A stretch of DNA of 64,000 bases from Epiperipatus broadwayi (lineage: Eukaryota > Onychophora > Udeonychophora > Euonychophora > Peripatidae), in NCBI GenBank assembly GCA_028023455.1, contig JAQFVV010012531.1, forward strand, positions 308,001 to 372,000, given 5' to 3'. The notes below the pieces were generated by a model. That model did no database searches. It was given only the letters and a program-made list of their open reading frames with translations, and had not been told where the DNA came from. Shown here in pieces: positions 25,285-36,410 of the stretch. Each line of letters starts with the position of its first letter. Position 1 is the stretch's first letter. A program made the translations under genes and the position numbers.

Positions 25285-26929
25285 GTAAGTATTCTTTTTT
25301 TTTTTTTTCATAGTATTTTTAATTTTTCTATTATTTGCATAATATTATTTTAAAATTTTTTATTATTTGATAAATTATAATTTATTAATGTTTGCGTCTG
25401 TATTAATGTGAAGTATATAAATTATACTTGTATTCAAATATAACATAGTGGTTTATGTACAATGTAATTTTGGGGCTCTGATCCAAGTTTGGGGCAACCT
25501 TATTTTATAGACATGATTCTCGAAAGATTTAATAATTTATTAGTATATTTGTATTAGTGTGTTTGTATTTGCACTTGCATGTCTGTGTTTTTATAACAAG
25601 TAATGATTTTTATATATAAAATTAAGATATTATAGAACAGTGCAATGTAAATTTTAACACTGATTATCAGATGTATAGAAAGGTTGCAGTTGATAAAGCA
25701 ATCACAAAATTTACTGGGCATAGTACCATGTGAAAATATAAACTCTTAAAACCAATAAAGAGAGGTTTCAAGTGGTGTGTGTGGTGATAGCCACAATGGT
25801 TATGTATACCACATGGAATTGTATGCAGGCAAAGAATCAAATCCTGATTCTTGCCTATGCCTTGGTACTCATGCTGTGGAGTCAGTAGTTTTGCCACATC
25901 TTGCATCACATTATTTTCAAGTCTATAGCTAGCAAATCAGCTATATGCAAATAAATTATATCTCTGTGGGACAATAAATATAACAAGATAGCATCACTGG
26001 TGTGCACAAAGAATATAAACATCACTGGTGTACACAAAAAATATAAAATGAAGAGATGAAACTCATTTTATCATTGATACAGACAGTAGCCTTCAATTTC
26101 TAGTTTTGGATAGACAAGAAGCCAATTGCTATGATGACAAATGCATATTCACCTTCTGGAAATGATTTATTTTGTATCTTTTATTAGGATGAATCTTTTT
26201 CTTATAGATGCCTTGAGATTTGTTAACTTTTGGGGTATAAGATAAAAATGAAGAATTCTTATGTGACTATTTTTGAAGATTCTGAAGTTATGGATTATCT
26301 CGGGTAAAAAGTATTATAAATGGTTTGAATGAGAATTTTGCGAGGAATACAAAGAAATTATCAATGAAGATGTAATTTAAACTTAATTAAAGATAAATTA
26401 GAAATTATGAACAAACACTAAAGTAATAATTATTTTGGATGTTGAAATTTCTTTTTTTCCTTACTTTTTTTAATGGTAATCACTATTTGTCTTAGCATTA
26501 TTATTTTCCTTAGTTTTTCTATTTTCTGTCAATATATAGGATTTTGTTCAGTTTTTTTTTTAATTCAATATGGCACCTAGAACCCTGATATATTTACACT
26601 TAATGTTTCTATAATCAATAATCTTTTTATAAAAACAAGTATAGAAATTATTATATATTTTCTTTTTTTTATCACAATAATTGAGTGGTTTTGTTCAAAT
26701 CTATAAAATAAAAAGATTCAAAAGCAAGTATTTTGGAGTAATGATATTTAACCCACAAATAATTGTTATTAATATAATCTGTCTTATATAAATAACAATA
26801 TTTTTTTATAAATCATTAAAAAATTAGAAAAATATTTTTATTTTATATATTTTTCTTGGGATTTTTCTATTTTTATAATTTCTTCCCTATTTAAAAATTT
26901 CAAAAAAAAATTTAATTCTGAACCGGGCA
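25285..26929. other. Intron sequence of the unrecognised gene
   Basis: Includes a direct repeat of about 29 bp at 25991-26047 (CATCACTGGTGT, then CACAAA, twice) and a short hairpin at about 25827-25857 (AGGCAAAGAATCA against TGATTCTTGCCT). No coding segment seen. Confidence 0.4.
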
Positions 26930-27622
26930 TATTATAATTTTTGGTAGTTATTACTTAGCCGGGCTTGACCACTTGATGGCATTGTTGACAGGCAAAAACA
27001 ATACAATGCACCATTACTGGATGTGATTTTTAACAACTTTTGTTTTTTAAAATACAGCGACTTTTTTTAATTTGGCTATAAGGAGATTTTTTTTTTTTTT
27101 GCTTTATTTGTATACCGCTGATATAGTAAAACTTTTACTTTTAAAACCAATTTTTATTACCTTTTTTAAAAATAACAAAAAAAAAAACACAAATAATTTT
27201 TGTCTCAGTGATGACCAAAGTCTTTCTCAACCCATGCCTCCACCCTAAAACAATTAAAATAAGTTCAAAACTTTTGATCTTTTTCAACTTTCTTTTTCTT
27301 TTTTTTTGTTATAAAAATATGGCGGCGCCTTTTCTTTTTCTTTTTTGGCTATACGGCGAGTTTGTTTTTGGCTTGATTTGTATTACGCAATGTCTATTTT
27401 GTCATTTTTAACAAACAACTTTTACTATTAATTCCAATTTTTGGATCCTTTCAACCCACCACACTCCAAAACATTACAATAATATCAAAACTTCATTTTA
27501 AAATACAGCGAGTTTTTTTTTTTTTTTGGTTATACAGTGATTTTTATCACGTGATGTATATTTTGCTCTTATAAAAAACAAAAAATTTGGGTATTTGGTA
27601 TTAGAGCTGCGATGTTCACACT

Positions 27623-28430
27623 TTTGCCGTTTCTTTTCTTAAAAAAAAAATTGTAGATTTATCCGTATTTCTTTTTTTCTTAAATTTTGTATTTTTTTTT
27701 TGTTTAAATTTTGTCCAATATTTGTTTGAATTTCACTACAATATTACCTTGATTTCTTAATAATCATTCTACATTTTCGGTTAAAAATATTGTAATATTC
27801 AAATCGTGGTCAGTGGCATCACCTTTGCAGTTTCTTTTTTTTAAATAAAAATTGCAGATTTACTCGTATTTCTTTTTTAAAAATTTCGTATTTTTTTTGG
27901 TTTAAATTTTATCCAATATTTGTTTGAATTTCACTACAATATTAACTTGATTTCTTAATAATCATGTACTAAATATATTCTACATTTTCGATTAAAAATA
28001 TTGCAATATTCAAATCGTTGTCAATGGCGTCACCTTTGCTGTTTCTTTTTTTTTAAAAAAATTGTAGATTTATCCATATTTCTTTTTTTTTTAAATGTCG
28101 TACTTTTTTTTTGTTTAAATTTTGTCCAATATTTGTTTAACTTTCATTACAATATTACCTTGATTTCTCAATAATCATGTACTGAATATATTCTACTTTT
28201 TATTGTTAAAAATCTTCCATAATACTGAAATATCTTAAACCGTCAATGGCGTCAGGTTTGCTGTTTTTTTTTTTTTTCTTGGAAATGCATCGTTTTCAAC
28301 AACTTTTTAGATTTACTCATGTTTTTTTTACAAATTTTGTACAATATTACCTTATTTCTCAATAATCATCTACTGAATATATACTACATTTTTTGTTAAA
28401 AATCTTGCAATATTTCTTTGAAATTGGTTT
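27623..28430. repeat. Four-unit satellite-like tandem array
   Basis: Units begin near 27623, 27824, 28034 and 28257, giving periods of about 201, 210 and 223 bp. Each reads TTTGC-GTTTCTTTT, then a T/A tract with TAGATTTA, then TTTGTCCAATATTTG or a variant, CACTACAATATTA, CTTGATTTCT and AATAATCAT. The last unit is the most diverged. Confidence 0.75.
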
Positions 28431-28506
28431 TTCAAGGAAGAGTTGCCGGCAGATTGATATGAATGTCAACAATGTCAACAGGTATTAGAGCTGCGACATT
28501 GACAAC

Positions 28507-28569
28507 GACTCTTGGAATGACGATCGACGCTCGACGTTCACGATGACTCTTGGAATGACGATCGATGCT
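28507..28569. repeat. CG-containing 25-bp direct repeat
   Basis: GACTCTTGGAATGACGATCG occurs at 28507 and 28545, followed by ACGCT and ATGCT. Several CG dinucleotides stand out against the CG-poor surroundings. Confidence 0.7.
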
Positions 28570-29010
28570 GGGAAGATAGAAGACTAAAAAGTGTTTGAAG
28601 TGGTTTTGGATAAATTGTATTTATAGGATATTACAGCAAAATAAAGAAAAGTGTGATTTTCGTAATATTTAAAAACAAAAAAGATTTCACAATTTTATTT
28701 TTCTGTTGTTATCAGAAAATTTACACTAAACAATTAAATCTGATTTTCTTTCTTTTCTTATCAAGGCAAAGTATGACGTTATGAGATTATGAAACTAAAT
28801 CAGGGCAAAGGCAGTCATTACAAATGCCCATTCTTGAATATATGTGTCATACACAAGACAAGCATAAAATTTTTGATAAAATGTAAAAAAAAAAAAATTA
28901 AATACAAATTATTTAAGAATTCATAAATTCTTTAATATTTTCTATAAAAACAATTGATACCCAAATAAAAACAGCTTTTGGCGAATAATTATCTAGTAAC
29001 CTGTCTTCAG

Positions 29011-29122
29011 AAGCAGATATACTCAATGTAGATGCAGACGTGTTCGTGAAAAATATTTTAAATCTCACCGGGATGAAGATATGAAGACCTATAGATATAC
29101 AAATTATACTATAAAAACTTAA
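29011..29122 (+). CDS. Putative terminal exon C of an unrecognised gene
   Basis: Follows an acceptor, CTGTCTTCAG, ending at 29010. With one base used to complete exon B's last codon, the frame reads SRYTQCRCRRVREKYFKSHR, then DEDMKTYRYTNYTIKT, and stops at TAA 29120-29122. The peptide is basic, with a CxC pair. It fits as a C-terminal end because an AATAAA follows 52 bases after the stop. Another frame here is also open for a while (ADILNVDADVFVKN), so the frame choice rests on phase agreement with exon B. The acceptor's pyrimidine tract is only moderate. No family recognised. Confidence 0.45.
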
Positions 29123-29173
29123 TTATGTGATATTAAAAAAAAGCTTAACATTTTATTATCTGTTAAGAGAATG

Positions 29174-29179
29174 AATAAA
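29174..29179 (+). terminator. Candidate polyadenylation signal, AATAAA
   Basis: Consensus hexamer 52 bases after the stop of putative exon C. In DNA this AT-rich the hexamer is common, so support comes only from its place. Confidence 0.35.
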
Positions 29180-30395
29180 AATCAAAGATTTCATGTAATT
29201 ATTAAAAAAAAAAATTACCAAATGCAAATGACATCTAGTGGTGTTAAACCTAAAAAAAAAAATGAGATAAACTTAGTGTATAAAAGTTTCATGAATCAAA
29301 AATATCATATAATTGTATATGTATGTGGATATTTTCTATCAGGCATTTATTTAAGCATCAATACCATTATTATTCTAGTCAGATTTACCAATTTTGTAAT
29401 CTCTTGCTCTTTTCATTATATGTAATTATCCTTTTTTTAAAACAATCAAATCTAATAGGATTGTTCTTACAGTTAGTTGTCCATAGCCAATCTAGTTAGC
29501 CATCAAATATTCATCAGTAAATGGATATCTAGCTTTATTATCTAGATTGAAATAGCTCCTGGTTAAACTGAATTGGTATATAGGTAATCAATATGATAAT
29601 TACAAAAAGCAAAATAAAAAATGATTGTAATATGATATGACCTTCATCATTTGTGAAGATTTCATGTTCTTATAATCACTGAACTTTATTTTTTCTAATA
29701 TATCCCTTTATTCTTCTGATGCTTAATAAGTGTTACTTTGTTATTTAAATTTAGTTCAAACATTAAAGCTTTGTACAGTTCTAAAAAATGCTAAAAGAAA
29801 TTGTTAAGAGCTGGCAAACTTCTGACAATCAAAAATCAGATAATGTCCCTACATTTGACAGCAATAATCTTGTGCAATACAGTAACTAAGGGAAATCAGT
29901 AGATAATTGATGGCAGCAAAACAATTCTTAGAATAATTTTCAACTTAGCTCACCTTTTGATAGAAAGTATTGTTATAAGATTTTTCCACGCAATTGCCAC
30001 CTTACTATTCATGACATGTAAAAACTACTATTAAAAAGTCAAAAGTGCCTAAAATTAACTTATAACTGTGGCCAATAAAACATTTAATGGCTTAATATCA
30101 AGCCTATACTTGCAGAGAAACACACTGGCTAGAAGTCAAAACTTCATGATGTCTGAAAATATCAAGCCATATGGTGCAAAAATACTTCCAATAAAAAAAA
30201 AAAAAAACCAATAAAAAAGTACTGTCTATTATCCAGTGATTACTGATGCTCACAGAAAGATTCCAGAATCAAAACAAAAAAGATTACAATTATCAAATGA
30301 TGATATTTGTTTAGGTAATGGTAATATTTTATCAAAAAGGCAATAATGTCTGCAATTAGAGAATATCTGAGATAACTAAAATATATAATTATTGA
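29180..30395. other. Space between convergent genes, left part
   Basis: No gene recognised. The 84-codon frame at 29171-29425 overlaps the proposed 3' untranslated end and looks like chance. A poly-A tract lies at 30193-30207. Confidence 0.35.
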
Positions 30396-30520
30396 CACAC
30401 AGAGGCAAAACTCTCCATACAGTAGCACTACCCAGTCCAAGCCACTCTGATTTGCACTGAGTGGTGCTACTGTATGGAGAGTTTGTGTATGCATAAAGAA
30501 TGGTATCGTGATGTTTAGTG
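30396..30520. mobile_element. Foldback family, short hairpin copy
   Basis: Arms at 30404-30435 (GCAAAACTCTCCATACAGTA) and 30457-30484 (inverse, TACTGTATGGAGAGTTT) enclose a 20-bp loop. The tail ATCGTGATGTTTAGTG matches the family end seen at 45790. The target duplication is unclear. Confidence 0.6.
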
Positions 30521-31413
30521 TTTTAATATAACTATTAACTTAATTTGAATTTGTACAACAATGTAAACAAGATGATTAAGGTTCAAATTCTTAAGATGTT
30601 TAAATTCTTAGAATACATATGCATTTTATCATATGGTTTCAAAAACATTTTTCTTCAATATACTTCAGATACAATTATCATAAGCTTGAGTAATCAATAC
30701 AGATGATAGTATTATTAAATCCATACTTCATACTAATTTCTGGCTGTTTTGCTTTTATTAGTGAGGATTTAGAATTTAAAACTGAATCTAATATCTCTTA
30801 TGCATTCAGCAACAATTTTTAACAACTTTATACTATCAACTTAATTATTTGAAATTTAAAAAACTCTAAGATCAGGGTTATGGACATAATATTCTTACCA
30901 AATGGAGTTTATTAATTATTCAAATTTACAAATGATGATTAAGCATAAGTGCTTCTTTTTAATGTACACATTAAGACTAAGGTTGAGAGAAACATGATGT
31001 TTTGTTAGTAAGGACCATCCTAATCAAAGAATAAAAAAGGCATATAATTAGTGCAAAAATGAGGTCAATGAAAATATAGTTACTGATCTGATATCAGAAT
31101 TATACAAGCAGGTTCGCTTGAATCTTAGAATTTTTTGAACTTCAAGCTATTAGCTAAATAATGTAATGAAGATAAAGATGCTTATTATAAGAATAATGCA
31201 CCAGTACCAGCTTTGAATCCTAAATCCTCATTGATAAAGGTAAAAAATCAGAAACCAGCCTGGGAATGTAAATATAATAATACTATCATGTAATGGTTAA
31301 AACCTTAGAATATTCGAAGATAATTGCTCTGAAAGCAAACACTAACAATACAATGAGAAGGTCATGTAATATTGTGGATATTTAAAAAGCTTTTATATCA
31401 TTTAAAATTAAAA
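30521..31413. repeat. Probable decayed foldback-family sequence
   Basis: Segments near 30686-30770 (GAGTAATCAAT, TTTCTGGCTGTTTTGCTTTTATTAGTGAGGA) and 31230-31265 (CTCATTGATAAAGG, CAGAAACCAGCCTGGG) resemble diverged forward and inverted parts of the foldback family. No clear ends remain. Confidence 0.35.
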
Positions 31414-31567
31414 TTTGAAGAGTAAATTAAGATTTTTTTAAAGAAAAGTTAGAATTTTATTTAGATAATTGGCCTTTAGTTATTTCATCATTTGAAGAGT
31501 AAATTAAGATTTTTTTAAAGAAAAATTAGAATTTTATATAGATAATTGGCCTTTAGTTATTTCATCT
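31414..31567. repeat. Recent 77-bp tandem duplication
   Basis: Units at 31414-31490 and 31491-31567 differ at only a few positions and both begin TTTGAAGAGTAAATTAAGAT. The low divergence points to a recent event or a local assembly duplication. Confidence 0.85.
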
Positions 31568-32429
31568 AGGGAAGAGATAATTAAGATTTTTATGCCTTTA
31601 AGCAAGAAATCACTTTGAACCTTTGTAAGTACAATCATGATAAAGTAAGGACCCTTGGCTTTGCTTACTTTTGCAATTTTGTCTACAGCCAGGTAACTGA
31701 TATTGGTCAATATTGGGTATGTGAGTACTCCTAAAGAATGAAGGTCATTTAAATAACTTTCATTACACAAGGATGTAATATGATATAATTAGCAATTCAA
31801 ATAATGAGACAATAATCATATGTCTTCAGACACTGATTCCATGGATCATATTTACTTTTATGCTGCCCACCCATTCTTGGGTTGAAGATATCTGAGGTTA
31901 AGATGATCTTCTAGAAAACATGCTTTATTACCCTATCAAGTACAATTCTCCACCAGAAAACAAGTTGCTTCACACAAAATATAAAGTTGTTGAGTAGAAC
32001 ATTAGACTTTCCATCAAAATAAGCTACAGTTTCACCATCTAAGACTTGTTTCAAATCAAGATCTTTTTCTTCAGACAAATGAAAAATTATTGAGTAAGAG
32101 ATGAAGAACTTGCACAATCTTAAATATTTTTTCCCCCCTAGATCCAACAGAAAAACCAGTTGGATTGATCTACCTAGATATATTTTGTATCTCTTCAACA
32201 AATTCAGAACTACTCATAGTTAATGTGCTTATTTAATTCAAAAATTAAATTTAGCAGCTTTAACTTACATGGCTGTGGCCAATTACAAAAATGTGAACCA
32301 TATAGTTGATGAATGTAAATATTAATAATAATACTGACAGGTAATGCCAAAAAAAGAAGATACTACAGTGAAATCTATACAGATAATACAATTTACATTT
32401 AAAAACAATATTTTTACTTCAAGTGCATA
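31568..32429 (-). other. FECH 3' flank or 3' untranslated region
   Basis: Lies directly after the FECH stop codon on the minus strand. A candidate AATAAA is present on that strand at 31923-31928, about 500 bases after the stop. Minus frames at 31911-32201 and 31534-31770 are longer than chance would usually give, but have no start context or motif I recognise. They may be untranslated sequence or a transposon relic. Confidence 0.4.
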
Positions 32430-32564
32430 CTAAATGCGTTGACCAGCAAAAAAGTCTTTCGTCTTGCCACATGTTGTATTAGTGCACATTGGACATCGTA
32501 GAAGCAACTGTTTGCTACAAGACTGATTTCTCTTCAAATGCTGATGAACAAGGTCAGCTAATGC
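32430..32564 (-). CDS. FECH: Ferrochelatase, terminal coding exon
   Basis: Encodes the last 44 residues and the TAG stop (codon at 32430-32432) of ferrochelatase, the mitochondrial inner-membrane enzyme that inserts ferrous iron into protoporphyrin IX to make haem. It reads ALADLVHQHLKRNQSCSKQL, then LLRCPMCTNTTCGKTKDFF. It aligns with the human C-terminal end. The Cx2Cx4C triplet (CPMCTNTTC) corresponds to the three C-terminal ligands of the [2Fe-2S] cluster in animal ferrochelatases (human C403, C406, C411). The acceptor is a T-rich tract plus AG, next to the exon on the minus strand, and the exon begins in phase 0. It lies 14.9 kb downstream of the previous exon, behind a 108-bp palindrome. 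Confidence 0.95.
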   Translation of the reverse strand, partial: ALADLVHQHLKRNQSCSKQLLLRCPMCTNTTCGKTKDFFAGQRI

Positions 32565-32622
32565 CTAAAAAAAAAAAGATTTTTCTTTTTTTTAAATAAT
32601 AAATTATATAAAAACAGTTTAT

Positions 32623-32730
32623 ACAATTTATCCAAACCGCTTCAAACACTTTTTAGCAAAACTCTTTATTTGTACATATACAAATAAAGAGTTTTGCTAA
32701 AAGGTGTTTGAAGCAGTTTGGATAAATTGT
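32623..32730. repeat. 108-bp near-perfect palindrome
   Basis: Arms 32623-32674 and 32679-32730 are 52 bp each with about two mismatches around a 4-base centre, CATA. The hairpin begins 58 bases upstream of the last FECH exon on the minus strand. The right arm and following bases (GTGTTTGAAG, GGATAAATTGT, TATAGGATATTAC) also occur near 28587-28640 as a single non-palindromic copy, which shows the palindrome arose by inverted duplication of part of a dispersed repeat. Confidence 0.9.
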
Positions 32731-32770
32731 CTTTATAGGATATTACGGCAAAAATAAAGAAAAATATTTT

Positions 32771-34183
32771 TGATTCTAAAGATCAAACCACCTCCTATCT
32801 AAATTGAAAATGCTTTTAATTATAATTTACAATAAAAAACGAACTATAAAAATTTCCAAAGCTTAGTATAGGTAATTTAATTTAAATTAAATAATAAAGA
32901 ATTATGAGATACTACTATAAAAAAAAAAATAATAATTCCTTCACATTTAACCTATAACGAATACATTAATGCATTACACTGTTATTGTTTTTTTTTAATT
33001 TAGAAATAAAATTCAAAAATATTTATTTAATAACTTTTCATTGAACTAAAAATATTTTAATATTTGTACTCTTTTTTTTATCATATGCCAATACTAGTAG
33101 AAAGCTACTGTACAGCTCTTAATATTCAGATGCTACTATAAATTATATAAAGCAAGTGATAAGCAATGGTAAATTATTGCAAACAGTGATCAAATGCTAT
33201 TACTTCATCATAATATTTCATTTCCTAGTCGCTCCATGGGATATAAAAATAATTTAGTATTCATACATACATACATAGCATGCATATTGCTTACTAATTA
33301 TAACTTCTCTTGCTTTTATATTTAATCAGATAGTGATATCTAATCTAGAGATAAAAGAAATCACTAATTAAAACCAATGAATATTGGATTGTAGTGAGAC
33401 CTAGCTCTAATGCTTATTATAGCCTTCTAGTAGAGAACAATGATTTTCATTGTATACACCTAGGGACTATCTTTTATTTGTCTTACTACACAAGGTAATA
33501 TTACTGTGGTTTTCAACAAATGCCAACCGACCTATATGTTTATGTGTTTGGCACTAACCCAGAATCAATATATTTTAGTGATCTCAATTTTGATGATATT
33601 TTGGCATAAGGATAGTAAAAACAAATCAATTAATTCCCCAATATAGCAGTTCTACTCTAGTGCCATCTATTGTTACTTTAAATAATTAGTGATTACTAAA
33701 AGTTGTTTTGGGATATTCCCAAGCTTTACTGATTAAAAAAAAAAAAACTATGAAGATTTAATTGAGCTATGGCATCTGACAATTAAAGTAGACAATTACT
33801 CTTGTCCTATATTTTTTCAAACCAGATACTAAAGTAAAATATTTAATAAAATCAATGTGCAGTAGATAGCAACACAACCAGATTACCATAGCAATTTTAT
33901 GATTAGACATGTAAATCAAATCAGTGTCTAGAAAGCCAAACAGTTAAAAACCTGTTGTAAGAGAATCATTGTTATTATATTTAGCATTCACTGATTGTAC
34001 TCAAATGTAACTCTTAATAGCAATTAAAGGCAAAAATCTCACCATTTATTTTATATATCTACAGAGTGAATCTAACTTAGAATATGTCTTTGTATTCTCC
34101 ATTCAATTGTAATAACACCAATAATAATGTCACATGACTTTCTCATCTGTTTATATATATGTTTCTAAAACATGTTCATTGTA
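32771..34183. other. FECH last intron, right of the palindrome
   Basis: AT-rich, no exon or clear element. A short tetranucleotide run, CATACATACATA, lies at about 33263-33276. Confidence 0.35.
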
Positions 34184-34191
34184 TTCTAAAG

Positions 34192-35422
34192 CAGTGGTCT
34201 TCAACCACCGGGCCCGGGCCGCGGAAGTTTTCTGCCGGGTCACGCTAGACTGGCAAGAAAGTTAGTAATAACAAAATAAGATTTTAAACTTTTAATTAAT
34301 ATAAACAGTTTTTATTTATTTTTTCATCGCATTTTTACTCTGTTAAAAAATAAGAAACAGAACAAAAACGAAATCTAATCAATCATACATAAATTAATTT
34401 GTTTTTCTATTTATCACAGATGTTTATGGAGAGATAGAATTAAATTTATTATTTTTCTAAAAAAATTCAAAATTTTTTAAAAAAGGTTTTTTATTAAACA
34501 AACTCCAGTTGTCTCTTGATAGCTAATCACGGTTGCTTGTCGGCATTGTTTACGTGTTAAAACAAGATCAAAACTTTTGACTTTTTCAAGTTTCGTTTTT
34601 TTTTTGTTTAAAAATATGCCCACTTTTTTTTGGGGCCTATAAGGTGATATTTTTTGTTTTTATTTGTATACTGCTAATATACTAAAACTTTTATTTTTAA
34701 AACCAATTTCTGTTAACCTTTTTTTAAAAATAAAAACAAACAAAAAATAACTTTGCGATTTTTTTTTTTTGGCTTTATTTCTATTATGCGATATCTATTT
34801 TACCATTTTTAAAAAAAAAACTTTTCCTATTAATTACATTTTTTGATCCTTTCAACACACCAGCACAAAAAAAAAATTACAATAACATCAAAACTTCAGA
34901 CTTTTACACGTGTCGTTTTATTTTTTCAGATTTAAAATACGGCGAATTTTTTTTTGACTGTACAGTGATTAATTACGCGATTTCTATTTTGCCCTTATTA
35001 CTATCAAAAGACAACCTCCATATATATATAACCATCTTGTATATTTAACATTAAATACAGATAATACATTTATCATAATCATTGCCATGTGATTACACTA
35101 GCTATGATATTTCCCAACATTCAGGTGAATAACATTTTATTCTTGAATGTTTTAACAATGAAATAATAAACATAGAAATGCAAGCACATTAATGAGAACG
35201 ATTGGTATTGTACTGTTTTCTGTGTTAAGCATGTGAAGGTGAGCAACACCATTACAATACACAATAACTAGTGTGCTGTTTTGGTCAGTCATAACAATTA
35301 TGCTTATCTAAGGCTAAGCAGATTAAATCTTTATGAAAATTTATCTATAAACTTCTGCCGGTCTGCGAAATCTTATCTTTATTTTTGCTGGGCCGCAGGT
35401 GTGAAAAGGTTGAAGACCACTG
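34192..35422. mobile_element. Non-autonomous hAT-type DNA transposon
   Basis: Perfect 15-bp terminal inverted repeats, CAGTGGTCTTCAACC at 34192 and GGTTGAAGACCACTG ending at 35422, are flanked by a perfect 8-bp duplication, TTCTAAAG (34184-34191 and 35423-35430). CAGTGG ends and 8-bp duplications are characteristic of hAT elements. GC-rich subterminal bases (CCGGGCCCGGGCCGCGG left, GCTGGGCCGCAG right) follow. The interior is T-rich, with no transposase, and part of it (about 34545-34980) is shared with 26980-27590. The 63-codon frame at 35281-35472 crosses the element end and is not a gene. Confidence 0.9.
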
Positions 35423-35430
35423 TTCTAAAG

Positions 35431-35850
35431 CTATCTAATATAAGTTTCAATAATCCATGGATAACAAGATAGTGTAATGATGCAAGATCCGCAGATCAGT
35501 TCCTAGTTTTTGACTTCATCAGTGAAGACTAAGATTCAAAGTCAGAATTGATGCCCTTATGGCATCTAACAATCACATTTTAATCTTTATGGTATTTAAG
35601 CTAATGATCTAAAATTCAATAAAACCCTAAGATTTTAAACTCAAGCTAACTTGTATAGTTATATAGATCTCAGTATTGCCTTGAAAAGTAGACAGCTGCT
35701 AAACAAACAATTACATTATTTCCAGTTTTAATCTTAATCCTCACTCACTGATGAAGACAAAAGCCAAAAACCAGTCTATGGATGAAGATACTACAGTAAT
35801 AGGGTCATCTGGTGATCATTAATTACTCAAGTTTACAGTAGATAGCTCCA
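35431..35850. repeat. Old foldback-family member
   Basis: Diverged forward motifs (CAGATCAGTTCCTAGTTTTTGACTTCATCAGTGA near 35490) and inverse motifs (CTGATGAAGACAAAAGCCAAAAACCAG near 35750) have the order seen in the younger copies at 11893 and 45215. The ends are eroded. The hAT element sits right beside it. Confidence 0.5.
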
Positions 35851-36410
35851 GAATAGAAAGAAAAGACCTATTCTGAAAATTCTAATACTATGCAAGCTAA
35901 AAATTTATCAACTAAAATTCAAACCATTTCTTTCTTATACTGTTTTTTATTTATGTTTCCAGTCTTTATTTAACTCACTAGTGCAGTCAAAATATAAGTA
36001 AGTTTAAAGACAAAAAAGAAAATACTTAAGCCAAAGAAATAAACAATTTTTACTTTCACTAACTATATCAACATTAGATCAATATGGTAAACTGCTATAA
36101 AAGAAGCCCCAAGCTATGTTCATATTTAAAAAGCCTCCTCTCTTATTATAAATGCAACTATTATCTTATATTTGATTTTTTAATCAGAGTAGGATTTAGA
36201 TATCAACAAAACAAATAACTGTTTGAATTAGTGCCATGTAAAGGGTAGAAATATGTGAAAGATTCATTAAAAAGTGATATTTCAAACAAAATTCATCTTA
36301 TATAATGGAAACACAATTGGGAAAATTGCATTTAATTACATATCGCCTACTATTTAAAGAACACAATGTCACAATATAAGTTATCTGATCAGACTTTAAT
36401 TTCATATATA
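35851..36410. other. FECH last intron, AT-rich segment
   Basis: No exon, RNA gene or repeat edge visible. Confidence 0.35.

Larger units (their letters stand above)
26930..28655. repeat. T-rich composite repeat region
   Basis: The first part (about 26980-27590) resembles the interior of the hAT element at 34192-35422: shared order of CAAAACTTTTGA, CTTTTTCAA, TTAAAACCAATTT, GATCCTTTCAAC, then TACAGTGATT. This is followed by a satellite-like array (27623-28430), a CG-containing direct repeat (28507-28569) and a segment (about 28585-28650) also found beside the palindrome at 32.7 kb. No coding frame. Composite old transposon sequence is likely. Confidence 0.55.

Noticed and set aside
29011-29080. 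Alternative frame in exon C reading ADILNVDADVFVKNILNLTG.
   Set aside because: Needs phase 1, but exon B's consensus donor leaves phase 2. Not excluded if a different upstream exon is used.
29171-29425. 84-codon plus-strand frame.
   Set aside because: Begins at the candidate polyadenylation signal, is Lys/Ile/Tyr-rich and has no motif; probably chance.
31534-32201. Two minus frames that might be a gene downstream of FECH.
   Set aside because: They lie in the FECH 3' flank, have stops between them and no recognised motif; untranslated sequence or relic is more likely.
35281-35472. 63-codon plus frame.
   Set aside because: Runs through the hAT right end into the flanking DNA; the frame is accidental.
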